9,348 nucleotides of DNA, taken from the NCBI GenBank assembly GCA_027008345.1, contig JALTBU010000050.1, forward strand, positions 1 through 9,348. The letters are read 5' to 3'. Source of the stretch: Nautiliaceae bacterium (lineage in GTDB: Bacteria; Campylobacterota; Campylobacteria; Campylobacterales; Nautiliaceae). The position numbers and the translations under genes are program-made. Positions 1 through 5,638 of this stretch are shown piece after piece. The notes beneath the pieces were generated by a model. That model ran no database searches. It had not been told where the DNA came from and saw only the letters and a list, made by a program, of their open reading frames with translations. Each line of letters opens with the position of its first letter. Within the stretch, counting starts at the first letter, position 1.

Positions 1-165
1 GAAGATGAGTTTGTAGTATTACTTAAAGGATGTGCAAAGATAGAAATAAACGGAGAAATTAAAAAGCTTAAAGCCGGAGATTATCTTTTTATTCCCGCAA
101 ATACTCCTCATACACTTTTAAAAACTAAAAAAATAGCCATATGGCTTGCTATTCATATCTATTGA
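1..165 (+). CDS. Cupin-domain protein, 3' end only (54 residues)
   Basis: This is the C-terminal end of a gene entering from the left edge; frame 1 is open to a TGA at 163-165. The visible part is a small beta-rich stretch. It has a cupin motif 2 pattern, G-x5-P-x-N-x2-H (GDYLFIPANTPH, residues about 26-37 of the fragment), where the usual second Gly is Asn. The preceding VVLLKGCAKIEINGE stretch fits the cupin strand that carries motif 1 residues, but the motif 1 histidines lie off the window. The protein is probably a short single-domain cupin of about 100 residues. The family includes metal-dependent enzymes and sensors, so no substrate can be assigned. The last 7 bp overlap the 3' end of aroC on the other strand, and the gene's tail also contains the probable terminator of the aroC operon. 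Confidence 0.75.
   Translation, partial: EDEFVVLLKGCAKIEINGEIKKLKAGDYLFIPANTPHTLLKTKKIAIWLAIHIY
127..153 (-). terminator. Probable intrinsic terminator of the rnhA-HDOD-rnc-aroC operon
   Basis: Read on the minus strand, this begins 6 nt after the aroC TAG. The 12-bp palindrome AGCCATATGGCT (135-146) can form a short AGCC/GGCT hairpin. An alternative stem pairs AATAGC (132-137) with GCTATT (148-153). Either is followed on the minus strand by a run of seven T (127-133) and then more T-rich sequence. The whole structure lies inside the last codons of the convergent cupin gene. The call rests on structure and position only. Confidence 0.55.
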
Positions 166-1232
166 TATGCTTTTTTTAGCCTATCAATTGTTCTACTTGC
201 ATTTAGCATAAGCATATCTGCAACCACACATGCCGCCATAGCTTCTGCTACAACTGAGCCTCTTATTGCAACAATTGGGTCGTGGCGGCCTTTTAGATTT
301 ACTTCAACTTCATTTCCATTTATATCAATAGATTTTTGAGGTTTAAATATTGATGGAGTTGGTTTAAAATAAATTTCAAGCTCAATATCTTCACCGCTAC
401 TTATGCCACCAAGTACTCCGCCTGAATTATTGCTTAAAAAACCGTCTTTACTTATCTCATCATTATTTTCAAGACCAGTTAGTTTATGCGCCTGAGTATT
501 TCCTATATATACGCCTTTTACTGCATTGATACTCACCATTGCACTTGCTAAAACATTATCAAGTTTATAATAAATCGGCTCGCCAAGTCCAATAGGAATA
601 TTTTTGATTCTAAGCCTAACAACTCCGCCAAGAGAATTATGCTCACTTCTTGCTTTATCAATAATTTCTATCCATTTTTTCTCAATTTCACTATCAAGTG
701 CAAAAAGAGGAGAGGTTTTAGCATATTCATAATCGTATTTTTCAGCCCTTATACCTCCTATTTCCACTGTTCCGGCTTCAATTTTTATATCAAACTCTTT
801 TAAAATCATTTTAGCTACAGCACCTGCCGCCACCCTTGCCGCTGTCTCTCTGGCAGAACTTCTACCACCACCTCTGTAATCCCTCAAACCATATTTATGG
901 AAATATGTAAAATCAGCATGACCTGGTCTGAATATATCTTTTATGTTTGAATAATCTTTGCTTTTTTGGTCCTTATTAAAAATCACTATTGAAATAGGAG
1001 TTCCTGTTGTTTTACCTTCAAACACTCCGCTTAGAATTTCTGGTGTATCACTCTCTTTTCTTTGAGTGGCAAATCTATTTTTACCTGGTCTTCTTCTGTC
1101 AAGTTCACTGATTAAAAACTCTTCATCAAATTCAATCCCAGCAGGTACACCGTCAACCACAACGCCGATCGCCTTGCCATGTGATTCTCCAAAGGTGGTA
1201 AATCTAAAAATTGCACCAAAACTATTAAACAT
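159..1232 (-). CDS. aroC: Chorismate synthase
   Basis: Catalyses the last step of the shikimate pathway, EPSP to chorismate, in the cytoplasm with reduced FMN; chorismate feeds Phe, Tyr, Trp, folate and other aromatics. Family signatures are all present (numbered from the ATG at 1232): GESHG at 15-19, RRPGKNRFATQRKESD around 47-62, the Arg/Ser-rich RGGGRSSARETAAR at 120-133, NNSGGVLGG at 268-276 and GRHDP at 315-319. The length of 357 residues is normal. Two adjacent ATGs are possible (1235 and 1232). The ribosome site AAAAGGA lies 2 nt from the first and 5 nt from the second, so 1232 is preferred. The gene is last in the minus-strand operon, 63 nt after rnc. That gap contains GATTATAAAA, which might act as a weak internal -10. 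The TAG at 159-161 lies inside the convergent cupin gene. Confidence 0.97.
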   Translation of the reverse strand: MFNSFGAIFRFTTFGESHGKAIGVVVDGVPAGIEFDEEFLISELDRRRPGKNRFATQRKESDTPEILSGVFEGKTTGTPISIVIFNKDQKSKDYSNIKDIFRPGHADFTYFHKYGLRDYRGGGRSSARETAARVAAGAVAKMILKEFDIKIEAGTVEIGGIRAEKYDYEYAKTSPLFALDSEIEKKWIEIIDKARSEHNSLGGVVRLRIKNIPIGLGEPIYYKLDNVLASAMVSINAVKGVYIGNTQAHKLTGLENNDEISKDGFLSNNSGGVLGGISSGEDIELEIYFKPTPSIFKPQKSIDINGNEVEVNLKGRHDPIVAIRGSVVAEAMAACVVADMLMLNASRTIDRLKKAYQ

Positions 1233-1295
1233 CATTATCCTTTTGCTTTTCTATGAAATTAGAAAAATTACTTCTTTTATTTTTATAATCCCTAA

Positions 1296-1976
1296 TCAAA
1301 TATTAAGCTCTTTTTTAAGTTTTTGTATTGTAAGCCTTGCACCCTCTTGCTGTGCTGTTTTTTTGCTTTTTCCTTTTGCTCTTGCATATTCTTTGTCATG
1401 TATAAAAACACCTATTTCAAATTCTTTTTTATGATCAGGTCCTTTTGCACTTAAAAGTCTATATTCGGGCACTACACCAAAATGAGCCTGTGTAATTTCT
1501 TGAAGAGTTGTTTTATAATCTTTTAAAAGCTCCTCAGGTGTAATCTTAGGATATTCTTCTTTAATCAGTTTAAGAGCCGTCTCTTTTGCTTTTTCAAACC
1601 CTGCTTCAAGATATAAAGCTCCAATCAAAGCCTCAAATGCGCTTGAAAGAATAGAAGGCTTTTCTCTTCCCCCGTTATTTTCTTCCGCAGGAGATAAAAG
1701 CAAATATTTCCCAAGATCAAGTCTTTTTGCAAGTTTGGTAAAAGCATCTTCATTTACAAGTGCCGCTCTTAATTTTGATAGCGTCCCCTCTTCTGCTTCC
1801 GGGAAAAGATGATAAAGATATTCACCAACTATCAAATCAAGTACCGCATCTCCCAGATATTCTAGCCTTTCATTGTTAAAATTTTTAGAATAACTTCTGT
1901 GTGTCAGAGCCTCGGTTATCAATTTTTCATCATTAAACTGATATCCCAAGCTCTTTTGCAATTTTTCAGCTATCAT
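1296..1976 (-). CDS. rnc: Ribonuclease III
   Basis: Double-strand-specific endoribonuclease that processes rRNA precursors and structured mRNAs. The 226 residues form an N-terminal nuclease domain (about 1-145) with the signature NERLEYLGDAVL at 35-46, and a C-terminal double-stranded RNA-binding domain (about 153-223) ending in a GKSKKTAQQEGAR stretch. By alignment with E. coli, Glu36, Glu39, Asp43, Glu63 and Glu115 match Glu38, Glu41, Asp45, Glu65 and Glu117. The position of metal ligand Asp114, however, is Ser112 (context SILSSAFEALIG; codons TCA AGC checked on the minus strand). The ATG at 1976 has AAAGGA 7 nt upstream. Its first 11 bp overlap the end of the HDOD gene, suggesting translational coupling. 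aroC follows downstream. Confidence 0.96.
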   Translation of the reverse strand: MIAEKLQKSLGYQFNDEKLITEALTHRSYSKNFNNERLEYLGDAVLDLIVGEYLYHLFPEAEEGTLSKLRAALVNEDAFTKLAKRLDLGKYLLLSPAEENNGGREKPSILSSAFEALIGALYLEAGFEKAKETALKLIKEEYPKITPEELLKDYKTTLQEITQAHFGVVPEYRLLSAKGPDHKKEFEIGVFIHDKEYARAKGKSKKTAQQEGARLTIQKLKKELNI

Positions 1977-2742
1977 TTATAATCCTTTCATATGTTTTTG
2001 GTATAAGCTCTGTACATTCAGGTTTAAATTCGATTAAAGAATTCAAATCCAAAAACTGCTTTTTACTAACAAGTATAAAAAACAATAAATGTGTAAGTGC
2101 AGAAATTTTATTTTTGCATTTTTCGCATTCAGCCATTTTTAATATTTCACTTTTTTCTTTTTCAAGTCCCCAAAGTTCTGCAATTTCCCCGGCAAGACCA
2201 AACAAAGACAATCCAGTCATCCTTTTTATAAGTGTTGAATACTCAAGAGGAGCAGATGACATTACTAATTCCACATCATCTTTTTTGTCACCAAGAAGAG
2301 AATCACACACACATACAGCTGCGGGAATAATAGCACCTATTTCAGCATATTTTTTATATGTTTTTTCATCAAATTCTAAAATCATTACCTTTTCAAATTC
2401 ACTCATAAAAGCTGCTTGAAATTCAAAAAAATCGATTTTAAATATTTTCCATTCCTTTGGTTCAAGCAGTGAAACTAAATAAGAATAAATTAAACTTCTT
2501 GCCTTTTCTATACCAAGCATAGTAAAAAGCTGCACCATATTATCCACTTTTTTAGAAAGACCGTAATAAGCCGAGTTAACTACACTTTCGATTCTTTTTT
2601 TCAAAACCAAATCGTCAGATGCCTCTATTGCCGCTTTTTTCAAATCCCCCTCATCCAAAGCAGTCAATGCTTTTTTTACATTTTCAGGTACCGGAGGAAC
2701 ATTTTGTAAATATCTGATAATCTCTTCTTTGGAAATTAACAC
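1966..2742 (-). CDS. HDOD-domain protein (possible signalling or output module)
   Basis: 258 residues. The N-terminal half matches the HDOD pattern: PPVPENVKKAL (16-26), an ASDDLVLKKRIESVVNSAYY segment (about 41-60), a short YGLSKKVDNM turn, then FTMLGIEKARSLIYSYLV (about 73-90). HDOD domains resemble HD phosphohydrolases but lack the catalytic His-Asp pair, and none is seen here. Family members usually act in signalling or regulation, so no reaction is assigned. The C-terminal half is less familiar and carries cysteines at 144/146 (CVC), 206/209 (CEKC) and 243. The start is GTG at 2742, not ATG; AAGGA lies 8 nt upstream, and the G of the rnhA TAG is the first base of this GTG. The 3' end overlaps rnc by 11 bp. 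The gene is thus tightly coupled between two RNases, although a link to RNA metabolism is only inference from position. Confidence 0.8.
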   Translation of the reverse strand: MLISKEEIIRYLQNVPPVPENVKKALTALDEGDLKKAAIEASDDLVLKKRIESVVNSAYYGLSKKVDNMVQLFTMLGIEKARSLIYSYLVSLLEPKEWKIFKIDFFEFQAAFMSEFEKVMILEFDEKTYKKYAEIGAIIPAAVCVCDSLLGDKKDDVELVMSSAPLEYSTLIKRMTGLSLFGLAGEIAELWGLEKEKSEILKMAECEKCKNKISALTHLLFFILVSKKQFLDLNSLIEFKPECTELIPKTYERIINDS

Positions 2743-3164
2743 TATTTTTTCCTTTTTAACGCTTCTTCTTTTGCAATTTTATCACAAATTTCATTTTCCC
2801 TGTGTCCGCTGTGTCCTTTTACCCAGTTTATATGGATTTTGTGTTTTTTACTTACATTAATAAATTCTTTCCACAAATCTACATTTTTTACATTTTTAAA
2901 ATTTTTTTTAACCCAGTTTTCAAGCCATTCATCGATTCCTTTTAATACATATGTAGAATCGGCAAAAAGTTCAATCTCACAAGGCTCTTTAAGAGCTTTA
3001 AGTGCTTCAATAACGGCTGTTAACTCCATTCTGTTATTAGTAGTGTTTTCTTCTCCCCCACTTAATCTCTTTTCATGTCCTTTGTATCTAAGCAACGCAC
3101 ACCAGCCACCCGGTCCCGGATTTCCCAGTGAACTGCCGTCAGTAAAAATCTCAATTTTTTTCAT
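2742..3164 (-). CDS. rnhA: Ribonuclease HI
   Basis: Cleaves the RNA strand of RNA/DNA hybrids, removing R-loops and primers. At 140 residues it is a single RNase H domain of usual bacterial size. The active site is complete: Asp9 (FTDGSSLGNPGPGG), Glu47 (NNRMEL), Asp69 (FADSTY) and Asp128 (ENEICD), with His121 in the KGHSGHRENE loop corresponding to E. coli His124. The basic, Trp-containing segment around 80-98 (EWLENWVKK onward) is the handle region that contacts the hybrid. The ATG at 3164 is preceded by AAAAGG with a 6-nt spacer. It is the first gene of the minus-strand operon. Its TAG shares one base with the GTG start of the HDOD gene, and its promoter is interlocked with that of the divergent sor gene. 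Confidence 0.97.
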   Translation of the reverse strand: MKKIEIFTDGSSLGNPGPGGWCALLRYKGHEKRLSGGEENTTNNRMELTAVIEALKALKEPCEIELFADSTYVLKGIDEWLENWVKKNFKNVKNVDLWKEFINVSKKHKIHINWVKGHSGHRENEICDKIAKEEALKRKK

Positions 3165-3191
3165 TTATTACCTTTTATTATCGGATAAATT

Positions 3192-3220
3192 TTGTCTTTT
3201 TTTATTTTTTATGATATAAT
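3192..3220 (+). promoter_or_regulatory. Predicted sigma-70-type promoter for sor
   Basis: TTGTCT (3192-3197) and a perfect TATAAT (3215-3220) are separated by exactly 17 nt. Transcription would start near 3227. The ribosome site AAGGAGG (3241-3247) follows, 5 nt from the ATG at 3253. The box overlaps the leftward rnhA promoter. Confidence 0.7.
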
Positions 3221-3240
3221 AATTTCACAAATTTTATCAA
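3211..3240 (-). promoter_or_regulatory. Predicted promoter for the rnhA-HDOD-rnc-aroC operon
   Basis: On the minus strand TTGATA (3240-3235, five of six to TTGACA) is followed after 18 nt by TATCAT (3216-3211, five of six to TATAAT). Transcription would begin near 3204, leaving a leader of about 40 nt before rnhA. Since the upstream gene is divergent, the operon needs a leftward promoter in or near this 88-bp gap. The -10 shares bases 3215-3216 with the rightward -10. Confidence 0.5.
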
Positions 3241-3252
3241 AAGGAGGCAAAT

Positions 3253-3639
3253 ATGCCAAAAATCAACAGATATGAAGACATTTCTCAAATTGACAGAGAA
3301 GCAAAAAGAGATTACATTGACAGACATTCACCATTCGTAATTTGTGAAGACACTGCAAAAAAAGGTGAAAAATTTAAAGTAAAAGTAAAAGTAGGTAATG
3401 AATATGCACATCCTGATGATTTTGATCATTACATTGCATACGTTCAATTATGGGACGGTGAAACACTTTTAGCTCAAGCTACATTTACACCTGGAACTCT
3501 CGGAAACCAAAAAGATCACGTTGAAGTAGATTTTTATATCATTCCTACTAAAAACAAATTAAAACTAACAGCAATGAGCTATTGTACTAAACACGGATTA
3601 TGGGAAAGCGAAGTAAAAGAGGTAACAGTAGAAGGTTAA
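3253..3639 (+). CDS. Superoxide reductase, class II (neelaredoxin / SORL) type
   Basis: Reduces superoxide to hydrogen peroxide at a non-haem iron centre without producing O2, the usual strategy of anaerobes and microaerophiles. The 128 residues have no N-terminal desulforedoxin Cys4 domain, hence class II. The His4-Cys1 iron ligands can be placed by alignment with Archaeoglobus neelaredoxin: His25 (RHSP), His53 (YAHPDD), His59 (DHYIAY), Cys111 and His114 in the SYCTKHGLWE signature. The catalytic-loop Glu-Lys-His triad is Asp23-Arg24-His25 here, a conservative but notable change. There is an N-terminal extension of about 10 residues relative to the archaeal protein. No signal peptide is seen, so it is cytoplasmic. 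A strong ribosome site (AAGGAGG, 5-nt spacer) and its own promoter and terminator suggest a well-expressed monocistronic gene. It lies directly upstream of the cytochrome bd operon. Confidence 0.93.
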   Translation: MPKINRYEDISQIDREAKRDYIDRHSPFVICEDTAKKGEKFKVKVKVGNEYAHPDDFDHYIAYVQLWDGETLLAQATFTPGTLGNQKDHVEVDFYIIPTKNKLKLTAMSYCTKHGLWESEVKEVTVEG

Positions 3640-3660
3640 TCTTCTTTTCCTCTTTTTATT
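3615..3660 (+). terminator. Probable terminator of sor, overlapping its 3' coding end
   Basis: AAAAGAGG (3615-3622) pairs perfectly with CCTCTTTT (3649-3656), and a nested AGAAG (3630-3634)/CTTCT (3641-3645) stem sits inside. The stop codon lies within the inner loop. The following sequence is T-rich but interrupted (TATTATTCTATTTT), so termination strength is uncertain. Confidence 0.5.
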
Positions 3661-3701
3661 ATTCTATTTTAATCTTTTAATATTCTACATATTTTTTATA
3701 A

Positions 3702-3717
3702 ATGAATAGCTATTTAT
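3702..3717. promoter_or_regulatory. Palindrome upstream of the cyd promoter (possible operator)
   Basis: A 16-bp dyad, AT-G-AATAGCTATT-T-AT, is symmetric except for one base pair, with a perfect 10-bp core (3705-3714). It sits about 85 bp upstream of the predicted cyd start site in an otherwise A/T-rich 174-bp gap. It does not match the FNR consensus TTGAT-N4-ATCAA, and no regulator can be named. Chance occurrence in such A/T-rich DNA is quite possible. Confidence 0.25.
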
Positions 3718-3758
3718 ATAAATTCCACACATTTTATTAATTTTAAATTAAAATTTTA

Positions 3759-3787
3759 TTGATTTTATTTTTAATTTGATATATAAT
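3759..3787 (+). promoter_or_regulatory. Predicted sigma-70-type promoter for the cytochrome bd operon
   Basis: TTGATT (3759-3764) and TATAAT (3782-3787) are spaced by exactly 17 nt. The start site would fall near 3794, giving a leader of only about 20 nt that is almost entirely the ribosome site AAGGAGG (3801-3807, 6 nt from the ATG). A second TTGAT lies at 3776-3780, just before the -10. Confidence 0.7.
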
Positions 3788-3813
3788 TTTTGTAGCCTCG
3801 AAGGAGGGCGCTT

Positions 3814-4044
3814 ATGTTAAAACGAATTTTATTCTTTTACATAGACGGGTTTAAAAACCTGTCAGACCTGGGGCGAAAGCTTTGGGTGATTATTATTATT
3901 AAATTGGTTGTAATTTTCGTAGTATTTAGAGCTTTTTTGTTTCCAACACTGGATTCAAAAATTCCTGACAAAGCAAAACAGCAGGAGCTTTACATTAACC
4001 AAATTACGGGAGTTACGACCACAAAGCAAAAAAAGGAGGAATAG
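3814..4044 (+). CDS. DUF4492-family small membrane protein of the cytochrome bd operon
   Basis: 76 residues. The pattern of a short amphipathic lead with YIDGF, then LGRKLW, then a hydrophobic helix (about 24-44) ending in FLFP is characteristic of DUF4492, a family I know from genes immediately upstream of cydA in Campylobacterota and Bacteroidetes. One membrane helix is predicted. The Lys/Arg residues before it suggest a cytoplasmic N terminus, with the polar, Lys-rich C-terminal third (about 45-76) outside, though that tail is itself positively charged, which weakens the topology call. The biochemical role is not established to my knowledge; an accessory or assembly subunit of the oxidase, comparable in position to CydX of enterobacteria, is inference from linkage. 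It is the first gene of the operon, with a strong ribosome site, and a single base separates its TAG from the cydA ATG. Confidence 0.85.
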   Translation: MLKRILFFYIDGFKNLSDLGRKLWVIIIIKLVVIFVVFRAFLFPTLDSKIPDKAKQQELYINQITGVTTTKQKKEE

Positions 4045-4045
4045 C

Positions 4046-5638
4046 ATGGCACTTGATTTGAACATGCTTGAATGGGCAAGAGCCCAGTTCGCAATGACAG
4101 CGTTGTTCCACTTCTTCTTTGTACCGTTTACACTCGGTATGTCATTTATTGTAGCGTTTTTTGAAACAATCTACGTTAAAACAGGAAAAGAAGAGTGGAA
4201 ATCTATTACGCAATTCTGGCAATTAATTTTTGCAATTAACTTTGCACTCGGTTTATCTACAGGTATTATCCATGAATTTGAATTCGGTACAAACTGGTCA
4301 ACATATTCATGGGTTGTTGGTGACATTTTCGGTGCACCACTTGCAGTTGAAGGTATTGTTGCATTCTTTATGGAAGCAACATTTGCAGCTATTTCATTCT
4401 TTGGATGGAAAAGAGTTAGCAAAGGTGTTCACTTAGCATCATCTTGGCTACTTGCAATTGGTTCAAACCTTTCAGCACTTTGGATTTTGATTGCAAACGG
4501 ATTTATGCAACATCCAAGCAATGAATTCTTAAAATTTGACATTGACACTTCAAGAGCAGTTATGGTTGACTTCTGGAAACTTATTGCTCAACCAGTTGCA
4601 CAAGTTAAATTTTTACACGTTGTAAGTGCAGGTTATACACTTGCAAGTATTTTTGTTCTTGGAATTTCAGCATATTATCTTTTAAGAAAAAAACATGTTG
4701 AATTTGCTAAAAAATCAGCAGCTGTAGCAGCAGCATTTGGTTTAGTATCTTCAATTTTTGTTGCAGTAATCGGTGATGAACACGCTTATGAAGTAGCAAA
4801 TACACAACCGACTAAAATTGCAGCTATGGAAGGTCTTTATGTAGGTGAAAAAGGTGCGCCAATTGTAGCATTTGGTTTCCCTAAAAATTTACCAGCAAAT
4901 GAAGTTACAAGTAATGATCAAGCATTTGCATTTAAAATCGAAATTCCAAAATTACTCTCAATCCTTGGAAAAAGAAATCCTAATGCATTTGTTCCAGGTC
5001 TAAAAGATTTAATTGACGGTAATCCTGAATATGGAATCTGGCCTTTAAGCAAACTTGCTAAAATCGGTGCAGAAGCAAGAGCTGATTTAAGAGCTTATCA
5101 CGAAGCAAAAGCTAAAGGTGATACTGCGGCTATGGAAGCAGCTAAAAGAGATTTTTATAGTGTAGTTTGGAGTGGACCAAACGGTCTAAAACTTACAAAA
5201 TCTGACTTAATCGGATATGGATATTTTGCAAATAACAATGTAAATCCTGATTTAATCCACCCACCAGTACCACCGGTATTCTATTCATTCCATATTATGG
5301 TTGGACTTGGATTCTGGTTTATTTTATTATTCCTATGGGCATGGATAGCAGTTATTAAAGGAAGCTTTGAAAACAGCAAACTTCTTCAAACACTTGCAAC
5401 ACTTTCAGTTCCATTACCATGGATTGCAACAAGCTTTGGATGGATGACAGCAGAAATTGGAAGACAACCATGGACAGTATTTGGTATGCTTCCTACGGCA
5501 GAATCAGCAACACCAATTGCATTACAAAATGTTCAGGCAACATTCTTTATGTTCTTAACAGCATTTGTTATCCTTGGTATTGCTGAACTTAAAATCCTAT
5601 TTACGGTCGTTAAACACGGACCAAAAGGAGCGCACTGA
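4046..5638 (+). CDS. cydA: Cytochrome bd-type quinol oxidase subunit I
   Basis: Inner-membrane subunit that oxidises quinol and carries the three haems; with CydB it reduces O2 to water at high affinity. The 530 residues have about nine membrane helices. By alignment with E. coli, His22 and Glu102 match the high-spin haem ligands His19 and Glu99, while His191 (KFLHVV) and Met418 match the b558 ligands His186 and Met393. The quinol-binding GDEHAYE...QPTKIAAME segment has Lys257 and Glu262 (E. coli Lys252, Glu257), and GRQPW is at 472-476. The loop between helices 6 and 7 (about 243-409) is long, as in E. coli-type enzymes. The residue equivalent to Arg391, two before the Met ligand, is His416 (SFHIMVG). 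The ATG at 4046 has AAGGAGG 6 nt upstream. The TGA overlaps the cydB ATG by one base. Confidence 0.98.
   Translation: MALDLNMLEWARAQFAMTALFHFFFVPFTLGMSFIVAFFETIYVKTGKEEWKSITQFWQLIFAINFALGLSTGIIHEFEFGTNWSTYSWVVGDIFGAPLAVEGIVAFFMEATFAAISFFGWKRVSKGVHLASSWLLAIGSNLSALWILIANGFMQHPSNEFLKFDIDTSRAVMVDFWKLIAQPVAQVKFLHVVSAGYTLASIFVLGISAYYLLRKKHVEFAKKSAAVAAAFGLVSSIFVAVIGDEHAYEVANTQPTKIAAMEGLYVGEKGAPIVAFGFPKNLPANEVTSNDQAFAFKIEIPKLLSILGKRNPNAFVPGLKDLIDGNPEYGIWPLSKLAKIGAEARADLRAYHEAKAKGDTAAMEAAKRDFYSVVWSGPNGLKLTKSDLIGYGYFANNNVNPDLIHPPVPPVFYSFHIMVGLGFWFILLFLWAWIAVIKGSFENSKLLQTLATLSVPLPWIATSFGWMTAEIGRQPWTVFGMLPTAESATPIALQNVQATFFMFLTAFVILGIAELKILFTVVKHGPKGAH

Noticed and set aside
1066..1434. Plus-strand open frame across the aroC/rnc junction
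   Set aside because: Antisense to two well-supported genes, low-complexity Leu/Ser/Ile composition, no ribosome site; a shadow of A/T-rich coding DNA.
2114..2419. Plus-strand open frame opposite the HDOD gene
   Set aside because: Ser/Phe-rich translation with no family resemblance; antisense to a gene with conserved motifs.
2839..3219. Plus-strand open frame opposite rnhA
   Set aside because: Antisense to an intact RNase HI; composition typical of a reverse-strand shadow.
3759..3780. FNR binding site upstream of cyd
   Set aside because: Two TTGAT words are present but as direct repeats 17 bp apart, with no facing ATCAA at the 4-nt spacing an FNR site needs; the first one doubles as the -35.
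4171..4436. Open frames on both strands within cydA
   Set aside because: Both overlap strongly conserved haem-ligand helices of CydA and show no independent coding signs.
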